64,000 nucleotides of DNA from Candidatus Endomicrobium neocapritermitis (GCA_009778325.1 WRJZ01000050.1:1-64000); one strand, 5' to 3'. Shown: positions 28,349-37,535, numbered from the stretch's first letter. Notes: generated by a model not told the origin, from the sequence alone. Made by a program: numbers and translations.

Positions 28349-30472
28349 CTAGATTTTCGAGTATTTTTTAAACAGGGTCACCATTATATAAGCAGTCATC
28401 ATACCTATAAAAGCTCCGGCAATGACGTCGGACGGAAAGTGGCTGCCTACGTATATTCTTTCAAAACCCACTCCGAAAGCCATAATCACATACCAGTACC
28501 AGTATTTTCTTACTGAAAGAAACATAAACGTGCATATAGCGAATGCCGCGTTAGTATGTCCTGAAGGGAAAGAGTTCCTGTGGAGTTTTTCATAGAATAT
28601 ATTGACGTTTTCATCCCCGAATACAGTTAAAGGCCGGGGTCTTTCAAAGTATTCTTTCATAAACTGTACTATTAAAGCCGACACTACAATAATGCTTGCA
28701 AGTAAAGCAATATCAGTCCAAAAACGCTTATTGTCCGAGTTCCATAAAATTGTTATGGAAACAGCCAAAATAATAATAAGCGCAAGATTAAAGTGTATAG
28801 AATCGCAGAAAGATATTAAACACATATAGAAATTCAAAACTTTGCAATGCATTGTTGAATTGATAAACCTAAAAGCCGCATGGTCGGCTTTTATGAGCTC
28901 TTCCGGAATATTTTTCTTTGGCCCGATGAGATCCGCAGTGTATTTTTTATCCAGATTTGACGGATTGAACTTTTCACACTTTGTGAAAAAAAAGTTTTTA
29001 ACTTTTTTGCCGTTTCTGTATATGGAAAACTCCTGCGGTTCGGAATAAGACGCAAACGCGTCGCCGTATTCTTCAGGGTTAAAATAGAAAAAATCATTAC
29101 ATATAAAAATCGCGTCTTTATTTCTTAACGGCCTTAAATTTCTTTGCCATAAATCATAAGCGTCAATTTTATCGCTGAAGCAGAAAACCCTTATTTCCGG
29201 AACGGCAAAAGCAATCTGGCTTGCGAGATAGCTTTTATGAGTAAAGATAAACGGCTTTCTTTTAGGCGGATATTCGGCAATGATTTTTCTTATCTCTTCG
29301 CCAAGCTCTTTCCATCCGAACAAATCATTTGAAATGTCTACTCTTTCGGCTTCGGGAATACCGTGTCTTACTTTTTCAGCCTGTTCCTTAGGAAGGAACT
29401 TTTCCACGGGTATAACTTTATACATTAAATGTATAGGGGCAAGTATAAGAATCACAATTGTAAATGCCCAGGCGAAAATCGTGTAATTTCTAAACCATCT
29501 GACTTCCGCGTATTTTAAGGTTATATGCGCGACATATATTGCCAAAACCAAATAGCCCATGGCCGGCCAATGCGGCAGAATTTCATTAAAAGCGGCAACT
29601 GCGTTAAAGAAAATCAGCGTCGGGAATGAAAAGCAGGCGATTATTAAAGCCGTCCTGTCTTTTTTTATCCATGCTTCTTTGAAGCACATATATGCAGCCG
29701 CCAAAAAGATTAAAAATATCGGCGGAGACAAATATCCCGCCTGAGCGCCTAAAGACTGCCCGAAAAGCGATAAAGAAAATCTCGGGAAAGATCTGCCGAA
29801 GCCGTGCCTTAGCTGAAATCCGAACGACGCCCAGTTGTTTTCTATGTTCCACAATATAACCGGCACAAACATAGCGATCATTATGAAGAATCCGAGATAA
29901 GGTTCTTTTTCTTTAAACCAAAACCTGTGTTTTGGGGAAAGTATTAAAAATAAAGTAATTCCTATTGGTATCATCACCGCGTTATATTTTGAAAGCAGCG
30001 CAAAACCGCCTACTACGCCGAGAAGATACCAGTATTTTTTATTGCCGGTTTCTATTATCAGCAGGAATACCAGGAGAGATAAAATCCAAAATAAAGCTAA
30101 AGGCGAATCGGGTATTGATACAACGGAACCTAAAAATGAAAAGACGGGCAGAACGTTCAGCAGCAGCACGCCGGTAAAAGCCGTTCTTTCATTATAAAGT
30201 TTTTTTGCGCATATGAAAAATATCCATGAAGCAATAAAAAATATCATTACTGCCGGAAAGCGCACTCCGAATGCGGTATTTCCGAAAATCAGAGCAGAGA
30301 GTTTGATTATATACGCTATAAGAGGGGGATGATCGTAATAAGAAAGGGATAAAAATTTTGTATAAACCCAGTAATGCGATTCGTCGACCGTAAGACCGAC
30401 TTTTCCTATAAAAAGAAGCCTTAAAACCGCTGTGCCGGCATTAACTATCCAAAACCATAACTTATAATTCAT
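28349..30472 (-). CDS. ArnT-like GT-C glycosyltransferase fused to a PAP2 phosphatase
   Basis: This 707-residue membrane protein joins two enzymes. Residues 1 to about 480 are a PMT_2/ArnT-like lipid-sugar transferase, with GLTVDESHYWVYTKF carrying the catalytic-type Asp-Glu and YYDHPPLIAYI. Residues about 520-707 are a PAP2 phosphatase with all three signatures: KEYFERPRP, PSGHTN and ERIYVGSHFPSD. Such a fusion could move a sugar from undecaprenyl phosphate to an envelope lipid and remove or recycle a phosphate. It is translated with the polyprenyl-phosphate sugar synthase gene, which ends one base inside it. Lipid A is a plausible substrate by inference. Confidence 0.88.
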   Translation of the reverse strand: MNYKLWFWIVNAGTAVLRLLFIGKVGLTVDESHYWVYTKFLSLSYYDHPPLIAYIIKLSALIFGNTAFGVRFPAVMIFFIASWIFFICAKKLYNERTAFTGVLLLNVLPVFSFLGSVVSIPDSPLALFWILSLLVFLLIIETGNKKYWYLLGVVGGFALLSKYNAVMIPIGITLFLILSPKHRFWFKEKEPYLGFFIMIAMFVPVILWNIENNWASFGFQLRHGFGRSFPRFSLSLFGQSLGAQAGYLSPPIFLIFLAAAYMCFKEAWIKKDRTALIIACFSFPTLIFFNAVAAFNEILPHWPAMGYLVLAIYVAHITLKYAEVRWFRNYTIFAWAFTIVILILAPIHLMYKVIPVEKFLPKEQAEKVRHGIPEAERVDISNDLFGWKELGEEIRKIIAEYPPKRKPFIFTHKSYLASQIAFAVPEIRVFCFSDKIDAYDLWQRNLRPLRNKDAIFICNDFFYFNPEEYGDAFASYSEPQEFSIYRNGKKVKNFFFTKCEKFNPSNLDKKYTADLIGPKKNIPEELIKADHAAFRFINSTMHCKVLNFYMCLISFCDSIHFNLALIIILAVSITILWNSDNKRFWTDIALLASIIVVSALIVQFMKEYFERPRPLTVFGDENVNIFYEKLHRNSFPSGHTNAAFAICTFMFLSVRKYWYWYVIMAFGVGFERIYVGSHFPSDVIAGAFIGMMTAYIMVTLFKKYSKI

Positions 30473-31176
30473 TAAACTCTGCCTGTAAGTTTTAATTTAA
30501 GCACTTTAAATAAATACTTTATAAGCGTCCACGGACGCAGTTTTGACTCGCCGGACATTCTTGAAAGAAATTCTATAGGATATTCTTTAATTTTAAAGTT
30601 ATATTTTTTTAAATAGTAAATTACTTCCGTAACAATGAAAGGGTCATCGGCTTTCAAACTGTCCGCGAACTTTGCCAAAACTTCGCTTTTAAACATTCTG
30701 TAACCCGAAGTAGGATCTTTTATTTTGACGCCAAGCACCGTTGAAAGATATAATTTTGAAAGATTGCTGACAACCTGCCTGAGAAAAGTTCTGTTTTCAT
30801 CTTTCCCGCCGTTAACATAGCGCGAACCTATAACAACATCGCAGTCATTTATCATTTCCCGAAATCCCGGAATATATTTTGGCGCGTGCGAACCGTCACC
30901 GTCCATTTCAACAACATATTTCGCGCCCATTTCGATCGCTTTTTTAAAGCCGTCTTTTCCGGCAAAACCTCTGCCTTTTTTTTCTTTTCTCAGGAGCAGA
31001 TGCACTTTAGGGTTTGTTTTTGATATTTCTTCAACTATTTTATATGTGCCGTCAGGCGACATGTCATCGACTATCAGAACTTCAATATCCGAAACGCCGC
31101 AATTTAAAACATCGTCAATCATCTGTTTTATATTTGAAGCTTCATTATATGTAGGAATCATTGCCATTATTTCCAT
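30472..31176 (-). CDS. Polyprenyl-phosphate mannosyltransferase-like (DPM1-type) GT2
   Basis: This 234-residue cytosolic glycosyltransferase resembles bacterial DPM1-type enzymes that make polyprenyl-phosphate sugars. The N-terminus AMIPTYNEASNIKQMI, the acidic pair in VDDMSPDGT, the DxD of VEMDGDGSHAP and DPTSGYRMF are conserved. It lacks C-terminal membrane helices. Overlapping the GT-C/PAP2 gene by one base, it probably makes the lipid-linked sugar that the GT-C domain uses. Confidence 0.9.
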   Translation of the reverse strand: MEIMAMIPTYNEASNIKQMIDDVLNCGVSDIEVLIVDDMSPDGTYKIVEEISKTNPKVHLLLRKEKKGRGFAGKDGFKKAIEMGAKYVVEMDGDGSHAPKYIPGFREMINDCDVVIGSRYVNGGKDENRTFLRQVVSNLSKLYLSTVLGVKIKDPTSGYRMFKSEVLAKFADSLKADDPFIVTEVIYYLKKYNFKIKEYPIEFLSRMSGESKLRPWTLIKYLFKVLKLKLTGRV

Positions 31177-31187
31177 CGTTTCATCCT

Positions 31188-32324
31188 CTATATGTATTCT
31201 TCAACGGCTTTAATGACTTCTTCGTTTGAAATCGAATCCATGCAATTTTCATTTACCGCGCATTCCTGTTTGTAACAGCATATGCATTCTTTGTTTGATT
31301 GAAGTTTAATCCCTCTGCCGTACACTTCTATTTCGGCAAGCGATGTCGGGCCGAATAAAGCGACTATATTCTTTTTAAGCCCGGCAGCCGCATGCAAAGC
31401 CATTGTATCGCCGCAAACCACAATATCGCATAAGTTTATCATCGCAAAAAAGTCAGGTATACTGTTGTTTGTGCCGGTAGAATAAACGTTTTTAATTTTT
31501 TCACCCATTATCGAATTTATTTCTTCAATATCATCATTTCCGCCAAGCAGCAAAACAGCATGCCCATTTGATGAAAAATGTTTGGCAAGCGCGATAAAAC
31601 CGTCAGTGCGCCATTTTTTCATTTTCCATCTTTTGCCGGCGCCGGGATTTATGCCTATAATTTTTTTATCGGCGGAAATATTATTTTCTTGAAGAAATAA
31701 ATCCGCTTTTTTTACAGACTCATCTTTGAGGGGAACAACAATTTCATAATTATCTCTGCGGATTTCCGTAATTTCTGCCATCCAATGTTGGTATGTATGA
31801 ACGTTCGCTTTTTTAAGTTCGTCATAAGCGCTCATTGAAAGCCACTGTTTTGCGGCATCGTTTGAAGACATTATGTTTCTGTTATCATCCAGCGTATATC
31901 CGGCGAGTTTTTCGCGGCATGACAGCTTTGCCAGAGCAAGACTTTCAGGGGCTAAATCTAAATTTATTACGAGGTTAAAATAATTTTTTGCAAGAAAATC
32001 AAATATTTTTTCATCGTTTATTATTATATTATCGATAAATTTATTGTTTCCCAGCACCTGCGCATTGTTTTTACTCACAATCCATGAAATTTCGCTTACA
32101 GGATGAAGCTCTTTGAGCCCTTCCAAAATGAAAGTGGTTCTTAAAACATCACCCATAGCGCCGAGTTTAATAATAAGAATTTTAAATATTTTATTTTGCG
32201 ATAATTTGGAATATTCCTCGCATTCGGGGCAATGCATATTATTATTTTTTTGATAGACACACGGCCTGTCAAGAGGAAAATGCGCGCAGTCCGTATATAC
32301 TGAAAATTTTTCTTTATTACCCAT
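31188..32324 (-). CDS. Family 9 glycosyltransferase (heptosyltransferase-like)
   Basis: This 378-residue GT-B enzyme belongs to the ADP-heptose:LPS heptosyltransferase family. It has ILIIKLGAMGDVLRTTFILEGLK with the family's N-terminal glycine loop, the GINPGAGKRWKMKKW central motif and VVCGDTMALHAAAGLKKNIVALFGPT. An N-terminal Cys-rich extension (CVYQ, CPECEEY) and a C-terminal CICCYKQEC could bind metal, which is uncommon in the family. No Shine-Dalgarno is evident. Weak TTTACA and TATTTT boxes close to the ATG allow a very short leader. Confidence 0.88.
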   Translation of the reverse strand: MGNKEKFSVYTDCAHFPLDRPCVYQKNNNMHCPECEEYSKLSQNKIFKILIIKLGAMGDVLRTTFILEGLKELHPVSEISWIVSKNNAQVLGNNKFIDNIIINDEKIFDFLAKNYFNLVINLDLAPESLALAKLSCREKLAGYTLDDNRNIMSSNDAAKQWLSMSAYDELKKANVHTYQHWMAEITEIRRDNYEIVVPLKDESVKKADLFLQENNISADKKIIGINPGAGKRWKMKKWRTDGFIALAKHFSSNGHAVLLLGGNDDIEEINSIMGEKIKNVYSTGTNNSIPDFFAMINLCDIVVCGDTMALHAAAGLKKNIVALFGPTSLAEIEVYGRGIKLQSNKECICCYKQECAVNENCMDSISNEEVIKAVEEYI

Positions 32325-32375
32325 AGTGCAATAAAAATAGCAAATTTTGGAAAGATTGTAAAAGATAGATGAATA

Positions 32376-32466
32376 GAAGCTGGGAAGTTGGGAAGCTGAG
32401 CAACGGCAAGAACTTTAACGACCACAGCTTCTCTCAGCTTCTCAACTTCCAAACTTCTCAGCTTCC
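32376..32466. repeat. Palindrome with GAAGCTGGGAAG-type arms
   Basis: GAAGCTGGGAAGTTGGGAAG (32376 on) pairs imperfectly with CTTCTCAACTTCCAAACTTC and following GCTTCC (to 32466). The loop has CAACGGCAAGAACTTTAACG. It lies between a minus-strand gene and the tRNA promoter. A sister copy is at 60950-61054. Confidence 0.75.
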
Positions 32467-32469
32467 AAT

Positions 32470-32498
32470 TTGACAAATAAAATAATTGTTTATATAAT
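32470..32498 (+). promoter_or_regulatory. Consensus promoter for the initiator tRNA
   Basis: TTGACA (32470-32475), exactly 17 bases, then TATAAT (32493-32498): a full consensus promoter 21 bases before the tRNA. Confidence 0.9.
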
Positions 32499-32519
32499 CA
32501 TTAAACTAATAAAACAAAT

Positions 32520-32593
<74 letters not shown>

Positions 32594-32606
32594 TTAAATA
32601 AAATCG

Positions 32607-32631
32607 ACGACCTTTTAAAGGTCGTTTTTTT
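32607..32631 (+). terminator. Rho-independent terminator of the initiator tRNA
   Basis: ACGACCTTTTAAAGGTCGT (32607-32624 region) is a stem-loop followed directly by a run of T. Confidence 0.9.
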
Positions 32632-32675
32632 ATTTAGTCTAATTGTTATAAATTTTGTATAATGGCAGAACAAAA

Positions 32676-33128
32676 ATGATAACCGATAAAATAAATAATT
32701 CAGAGTTTTATATAAAACATTTTCCGTCATTATCCGAAGCTTTCGGATTTATCAGCAGCAATGAAGGTAAATTCCGGGAAGGAAAGCATATTATAAACGA
32801 TGACATGTATGCCGTCGTGGAAAAATCTTTTCCAAAACCTAGAGAAGAACAAAAACTTGAAGTGCATAAAAAATATGTTGATTTGCAGTATATAATTGAA
32901 GGTTCCGATATTATCGGCTGGAAAAGTTTGTCGGAATGTGCCGACATATTTAAGAAGTATGAAGATTCAAAAGATATTGCTTTTTTTAATGAAGCTCCTG
33001 ATTTTAACATCGTTCTTACCGCGGGAAGTTTTGCCTTATTTTTTCCGGATGACGCGCATTCGCCTTTAAGCGGAAGCGAAAGTGTTTTAAAATGCATTAT
33101 AAAAATTAAAACGGAGCTGTTTTTTTAA
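32676..33128 (+). CDS. YhcH/YjgK/YiaL family protein
   Basis: This 150-residue cupin-like protein belongs to the YhcH/EbgC group, linked to sialic acid and other sugar-acid handling; the exact reaction is uncertain. Conserved features are EVHKKYVDLQYIIEGSDIIGW with the metal-type His and Glu, and LTAGSFALFFPDDAHSP with the second His. I chose ATG 32676 (normal length) over TTG 32655. No Shine-Dalgarno is seen and a TATAAT at 32658-32663 lies just upstream, so the leader may be very short. Its stop overlaps the next start (TAATG). Confidence 0.85.
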   Translation: MITDKINNSEFYIKHFPSLSEAFGFISSNEGKFREGKHIINDDMYAVVEKSFPKPREEQKLEVHKKYVDLQYIIEGSDIIGWKSLSECADIFKKYEDSKDIAFFNEAPDFNIVLTAGSFALFFPDDAHSPLSGSESVLKCIIKIKTELFF

Positions 33129-34621
33129 TGACGATAAAAAAATTTATTGTTCTATTTATTTTTGTCACGCTTCCTGCGTCTTCTTATGCGTCGTCATCAG
33201 CAGGCACTACGCCTGTGCCGTTTCTAAAATACGGAGCCGGCGCCAGAGCTGCAGGTATGGGAAATGCCTTTTCCGCAGTTGCAGGCGGCGGAGCCGATAT
33301 GGTTTACTGGAATCCCGCAGGTATCGCGTCGAGTACAAGAAAGGAAGCCTCATTAATGTACTTATCTGGACTTGAGGGCATATCTTACGGCTGGGCTTCA
33401 TATATAATGCCTACTTTGTACGGGAATTTCGGAGCGGCAATACAATATATGTCTTCCGGAGATATTCCCGGCACCGGAATTAACGGAGAATCATTGTCGG
33501 ATTTTTCAACGTATGATTTTGCGCTTGCTTTGTCTTATGCGAGATATTATGACTTCGGAAAAGCCGGAGTGCTGGATTACGGCGCGAACTTAAAATATAT
33601 TTATTCCAAAATAGACGCATCCGCAAGCGCTTTTGCCGTTGACGCAGGAGTGATATTCACGTTAAGCGATAATGTGACATCCTTTGGCGCCATGATGCAA
33701 AATGCGGGAACAAGCATTAAATATAATGAAGAAAGCGAAGTTTTGCCGTTTGTGGTAAGAACCGGAGTTTCAAGAGTATTTTTTGAAAAACTGCTTGTCG
33801 CGTTTGACGTAAATTTCCCTAATGACAATGACGTATTTCCTTCTTTCGGGGCGGAATATTCTCTGAACGTTATGCCGGACGCGGATATCGCGATAAGAGC
33901 CGGGTATGACGGCAGGCAAAAAGATATTGACGGATTTTCAAGGATGAATGCCGGGTTTGGCTTTAAATATACGGATTATATGTTTGACTATGCGTTTTCT
34001 CCTCACGGCGAACTTGGCAATGTGCACCGCGTTTCTTTGGGCATATTATTCGGTAAAGAATTCGACAGAGAAGACGCCTTGAAAGAGAAAATCGTAAAAA
34101 AACAGGAAAGAGAAGACGCGAAAAAGGCGCAAAAAGCCGCAGAACTTGAAAAGCAAAAATATGAACAGGCAGACAACAGACCTGAAGGTTTAGATGAAAA
34201 CTACAACAGAACGGATTATGCGGAAGAGTATGAAAATCCGTCATCAATGTCTGTAAGAAACAGCGTTAAATCCATCGCCGTTGTTAATTTTGTTTCTGAA
34301 AACGTTCCGAAAAACGAGCTTGCCGTTTATTCCGAAATGCTGAGAAAAAATCTTTATTCTACCGGCGCGTTTTCTTCCATAGCCGCTCCAAAAGAAATGC
34401 CTGAAGCCGACGGCATTCAAAATATCTTCAAATCTGCGGCGGTAAAAAATGTTATTGTCGGAAACGTTTCTAGAAAAGCAGGCAATTTAAATTTTGATTT
34501 AACCGTTTATGACGGAAAGCTTAACGCTAAAAAATATAATGTGACAAGCGAAGATTCTTTCAGGGCGGCAAACGAAGCTTTAAGACAATTTGCGGAAAAA
34601 ACCGCGGAGGACATAAAATAA
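33128..34621 (+). CDS. PorV/PorQ-like outer-membrane barrel with C-terminal periplasmic domain
   Basis: This 497-residue protein has a signal peptide (1-22) and then the PorV/UPF0164-type start (FLKYGAGARAAGMGNAFSAV, YWNPAGIA), followed by barrel strands to about residue 310. A charged, Lys/Glu/Arg-rich linker (about 315-370) leads to a C-terminal domain beginning SIAVVNFVSENVP, like the opening strand of TolB/CsgG-type domains that sense or build periplasmic complexes. The linkage of a PorV-like barrel to such a domain is unusual. It is coupled to its neighbours on both sides by TAATG overlaps. Confidence 0.75.
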   Translation: MTIKKFIVLFIFVTLPASSYASSSAGTTPVPFLKYGAGARAAGMGNAFSAVAGGGADMVYWNPAGIASSTRKEASLMYLSGLEGISYGWASYIMPTLYGNFGAAIQYMSSGDIPGTGINGESLSDFSTYDFALALSYARYYDFGKAGVLDYGANLKYIYSKIDASASAFAVDAGVIFTLSDNVTSFGAMMQNAGTSIKYNEESEVLPFVVRTGVSRVFFEKLLVAFDVNFPNDNDVFPSFGAEYSLNVMPDADIAIRAGYDGRQKDIDGFSRMNAGFGFKYTDYMFDYAFSPHGELGNVHRVSLGILFGKEFDREDALKEKIVKKQEREDAKKAQKAAELEKQKYEQADNRPEGLDENYNRTDYAEEYENPSSMSVRNSVKSIAVVNFVSENVPKNELAVYSEMLRKNLYSTGAFSSIAAPKEMPEADGIQNIFKSAAVKNVIVGNVSRKAGNLNFDLTVYDGKLNAKKYNVTSEDSFRAANEALRQFAEKTAEDIK

Positions 34622-35187
34622 TGATAATAGGCTTAACAGGTTCATATTGTTCCGGGAAAGACACGGTAGCGGATTATATAACTGCAAAGCACGGTTTTTC
34701 GCACTATTCGCTGTCTGACGTAATAAGGGAATGCATGAAAGATGAAGGCGTTGAGCCTACAAGAGAAAATTTAATAGTTTTCGGCACGAATCTGCGCGTT
34801 CAAAACGGCAACGGGATTCTTGCAAAAAAAGTAATGTCTAAAATACAGGACGGTAAAAATTACTGTATAACTTCAATAAGGCATCCTGATGAGATAAACG
34901 AGCTGAGAAAAAGAAAAGATTTTATTTTAATTAACGTTGACGCTCCGCAAAGCATACGTTTTGAAAGAATGCAGAAAAGAAAAAGAGCGGGAGATCCGGA
35001 AACTTTGGAAAAGTTTATAGAATTTGAAAAAAGAGAATCTCAAAGCGAAGGCCCCGGGCAGCAGCTTGCAAAGAGCGCGGAAATGGCTGACATTGTCTTT
35101 ATAAATGACGTAAATAATTTGGAAGCATTAAACATAAAAATAGAAAGCCTTTTGAACAGCTTAAAGACAATGGTTAATGATAAATGA
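34621..35187 (+). CDS. P-loop nucleotide kinase-like protein (dephospho-CoA/dNMP kinase-like)
   Basis: This 188-residue protein has a Walker A motif at the N-terminus (GLTGSYCSGKDT) and a lid-like basic segment (RFERMQKRKRAGDPET). It resembles the dephospho-CoA kinase and deoxynucleotide kinase group, but I cannot fix the substrate. Its ATG overlaps the upstream stop. The last residues (KTMVNDK) and stop are written in the arm of a palindromic repeat. Confidence 0.7.
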   Translation: MIIGLTGSYCSGKDTVADYITAKHGFSHYSLSDVIRECMKDEGVEPTRENLIVFGTNLRVQNGNGILAKKVMSKIQDGKNYCITSIRHPDEINELRKRKDFILINVDAPQSIRFERMQKRKRAGDPETLEKFIEFEKRESQSEGPGQQLAKSAEMADIVFINDVNNLEALNIKIESLLNSLKTMVNDK

Positions 35188-35282
35188 TTAATTGAGGAGC
35201 GCGCGCAGCGCGCCTATTTTATAGGTGCGGCGAAGCCGCACACAACAATTTACCATTTATCATTAACCATTAACCATTAATT
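35169..35282. repeat. Nested palindrome with GC-rich core hairpins
   Basis: Arms AATGGTTAATGATAAATG (from 35169) and CATTTATCATTAACCATT (from about 35254) pair. The core uses different hairpins, GCGCGCGCAGCGCGC and GTGCGGCGAAGCCGCAC (35225-35241). The architecture is that of the other elements with different sequence. Confidence 0.88.
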
Positions 35283-35293
35283 GTGAGATATCA

Positions 35294-36526
35294 ATGTCTG
35301 AAATATACGATGTCGCCATCATAGGAGCCGGCGCTTCCGGCATGATTGCCGCAGGAAAAGCCGGCGAAAACGGATTTAAAACAATCCTTTTAGAAAAAAA
35401 ATCCCGTCCCGGAATAAAACTTTCAATTACAGGCAAAGGAAGATGCAACTTAACAAACAGCGCGGATATCAAAGAGTTTGTTAAGCTTTTCAGAAATGGG
35501 GAATTCCTTTATTCAGCGTTCAATGCTTTTTCAAATTCGGATACAATCGCTTTTTTTGAGAATCTCGGCGTTCCGTGCAAGCTGGAAAGAGGCGGAAGAT
35601 ACTTTCCGCAAAGCGATAAAGCTTCCGACGTTGTTAATGCTTTGACAAAATACGCAAAGAAAAGCTCGTCAATAATCACATCGTTTGACGTACGGGATAT
35701 CCGCAAAAACCAAGAAAATCTTTTCATTATTAATGACAATATTGCGGCAAAGAATATTATTATTGCCTGCGGAGGAATTACTTATCCTTCAACCGGTTCA
35801 ACCGGAGACGGATATAAAATAGCGCGGTATTTCGGACATGAAATTGCAGAACCTCTGCCGGCTTTGGTTCCCGTGAATTTAAAATGCGGCGATTTAAAAG
35901 AACTCAAAGGTCTGAAATTGAAAAATGTTGAAGTTTCTCTTTTTAACGAAAACAATATTGAAGCAAAAGAGTTTGGAGAAATGGAGTTTACGGTTTATGG
36001 CGCCGACGGACCTGTGATACTTACTTTAAGCGGCCTTATAAGCGAAAAGGTAAATAACTCAAAATTGTTTTTATCATTAAATTTGAAACCCGCGCTAAGC
36101 AAAGAGCAGTTGAATCAAAGGCTTCTCAGAGAGCTTGATAAATTCGGACAATACCAGCTTAAAGATATGCTTAAAGAATTGCTTCCGGTTCAGCTGATAA
36201 GACCATTTATCAATTATTGCAGGCTTACCATGACTAAGAAATGTTCGCAAATTAATAAAGTTGAAAGAACTAAAATGTCTGACGCTTTTTCAGATTTCAG
36301 GTTTGAAATATCCGGGATAAGAGACGCGAGAGAAGCCGTTATAACCAGAGGCGGCGTTTTAACAAATGAAATTGACCAAAAAACAATGCAGTCTAAAATC
36401 GTTCCCGGACTTTATTTTTGCGGAGAAATCATAGATATTGACGCGCCTACAGGCGGATTTAACCTGCAGGCGGCTTTTTCAACCGGATATTTGGCGGGAA
36501 ATTCTATAACGGCAGAGAAGAGATAA
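35294..36526 (+). CDS. HI0933/YhiN-family FAD-dependent flavoprotein
   Basis: This 410-residue flavoprotein has the dinucleotide motif GAGASGMIAAGKAG and the family's SITGKGRCNLTN, a marker for HI0933/YhiN proteins. FSTGYLAGNS closes the FAD domain near the C-terminus. The family is widespread, with no agreed reaction. The last residues (TAEKR) and stop codon lie in the left arm of a perfect 28-bp inverted repeat. It starts after TGAGATATCA with a weak Shine-Dalgarno. Confidence 0.9.
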   Translation: MSEIYDVAIIGAGASGMIAAGKAGENGFKTILLEKKSRPGIKLSITGKGRCNLTNSADIKEFVKLFRNGEFLYSAFNAFSNSDTIAFFENLGVPCKLERGGRYFPQSDKASDVVNALTKYAKKSSSIITSFDVRDIRKNQENLFIINDNIAAKNIIIACGGITYPSTGSTGDGYKIARYFGHEIAEPLPALVPVNLKCGDLKELKGLKLKNVEVSLFNENNIEAKEFGEMEFTVYGADGPVILTLSGLISEKVNNSKLFLSLNLKPALSKEQLNQRLLRELDKFGQYQLKDMLKELLPVQLIRPFINYCRLTMTKKCSQINKVERTKMSDAFSDFRFEISGIRDAREAVITRGGVLTNEIDQKTMQSKIVPGLYFCGEIIDIDAPTGGFNLQAAFSTGYLAGNSITAEKR

Positions 36527-36605
36527 TAGAGAATAGATAACAGATACGGCAAAGACAGTTAAAGTCAAGTTTTTCTCTATTCTCTATTATCTCTTCTCTG
36601 CCGTT
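36508..36605. repeat. Perfect 28-bp inverted repeat enclosing intergenic space
   Basis: AACGGCAGAGAAGAGATAAT and following (36508-36535) is exactly complementary to 36578-36605. It starts inside the upstream coding region, ends TGCCGTT and is followed by AAAAGGGG, the next Shine-Dalgarno. Confidence 0.95.
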
Positions 36606-36619
36606 AAAAGGGGATTAAA

Positions 36620-36889
36620 ATGAGCGTATTTGAAGCAGTCATGATGTTATGTTTCGGCAGCGCGTGGCCTTTTTCCATATATAAATCATATACATCGCGC
36701 AGTAATAAGGGGAAAAGCTTATGGTTTTTAATTATTGTTTTAATCGGTTATACGAGCGGAGTACTGCATAAAATATTATTTAATTTTGATTTTGTAATTA
36801 CTTTTTATATATTCAACCTCACTTTGGTGCTTATTGATACGGCTCTTTATTTCAGGAACTATCGTATTCTGCAGTCATCCAGCAAATAG
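36620..36889 (+). CDS. Small PQ-loop/SemiSWEET-like membrane protein
   Basis: This 89-residue protein has three hydrophobic helices and the pattern LCFGSAWPFSIYKSYTSRSNKGKSLWF, like PQ-loop and SemiSWEET half-transporters that work as dimers. The substrate is unknown; sugars are typical for the family. The start follows AAAAGGGGATT. It stands alone before a well-formed promoter for the OmpA-like lipoprotein. Confidence 0.7.
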   Translation: MSVFEAVMMLCFGSAWPFSIYKSYTSRSNKGKSLWFLIIVLIGYTSGVLHKILFNFDFVITFYIFNLTLVLIDTALYFRNYRILQSSSK

Positions 36890-36912
36890 TCGGAATCGTA
36901 TGGCATTTTATC

Positions 36913-36941
36913 TTGAAAATACAATGCAAAAGTTATATAAT
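36913..36941 (+). promoter_or_regulatory. Promoter of the OmpA-like lipoprotein gene
   Basis: TTGAAA (36913-36918), 17 bases, TATAAT (36936-36941), 28 bases before the ATG. Confidence 0.75.
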
Positions 36942-36969
36942 TCGTTAACCTTTCGTATTGAGGAAAATA

Positions 36970-37470
36970 ATGTATAAAATTTTACCGTTAATAATGCTGC
37001 TGGTTTTTTTTTCGGCATGCTATTCAAAACGCCACAATGCCGGAATTTATTCTTATGACATCAGTGAGCAAAATATTATAGAAAGCAGGGAAATTCTGCT
37101 GACTTCTTTGTTTGTCGCGACCAGCCATGTTCCAGAAGGAGTTAAAATTTATATCGGCGGGTTTGATAAAGAAAAGAGTTATCTTTCCAAAGAGGCCAGA
37201 AAAAAAATATCGGATTTTGCGGCAGACACTCTTATATATGAAGATTATTCAATAATTATTGAAGGACATGCCGACATTTCAGAGATTAATCCCGACGAAT
37301 TGTCTGAAAAGAGAGCTGATGCGGTTAAAAAAGCATTAATAAAAAGCGGGCTTGATAAAGACAGAATAGAAAGCATCGGGGTAGGAGCGTCACGCCCTGC
37401 CGCGGAAGGCGTAACTGAAAAAGAAAAAAGAAAAAACCGAAGAGCAGTAATAGAAGCTGAACTTTGGTAA
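36970..37470 (+). CDS. OmpA-family peptidoglycan-associated lipoprotein
   Basis: This 166-residue lipoprotein has a short signal sequence ending in a lipobox (FFSAC, Cys17 as the lipidated residue) and a C-terminal OmpA-like domain (about 75-166). Peptidoglycan contacts are suggested by IIEGHADIS, LSEKRADAVKKAL and NRRAVIEAEL. It resembles Pal but has no tol genes beside it. ATG 36970 with GAGGAAA upstream is preferred over TTG 36958. Confidence 0.85.
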   Translation: MYKILPLIMLLVFFSACYSKRHNAGIYSYDISEQNIIESREILLTSLFVATSHVPEGVKIYIGGFDKEKSYLSKEARKKISDFAADTLIYEDYSIIIEGHADISEINPDELSEKRADAVKKALIKSGLDKDRIESIGVGASRPAAEGVTEKEKRKNRRAVIEAELW

Positions 37471-37535
37471 AAACGGCGCGAAGTGCCGCCCTAAGCAATA
37501 TAAGAGTTTTAAAAATATATCCAGGAGCTTTTAAA

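Noticed and set aside
30472-32324. A mobile island because these genes are on the minus strand
   Set aside because: The genes are common LPS enzymes with the same base style as the surroundings, and no integrase or direct repeats bound them.
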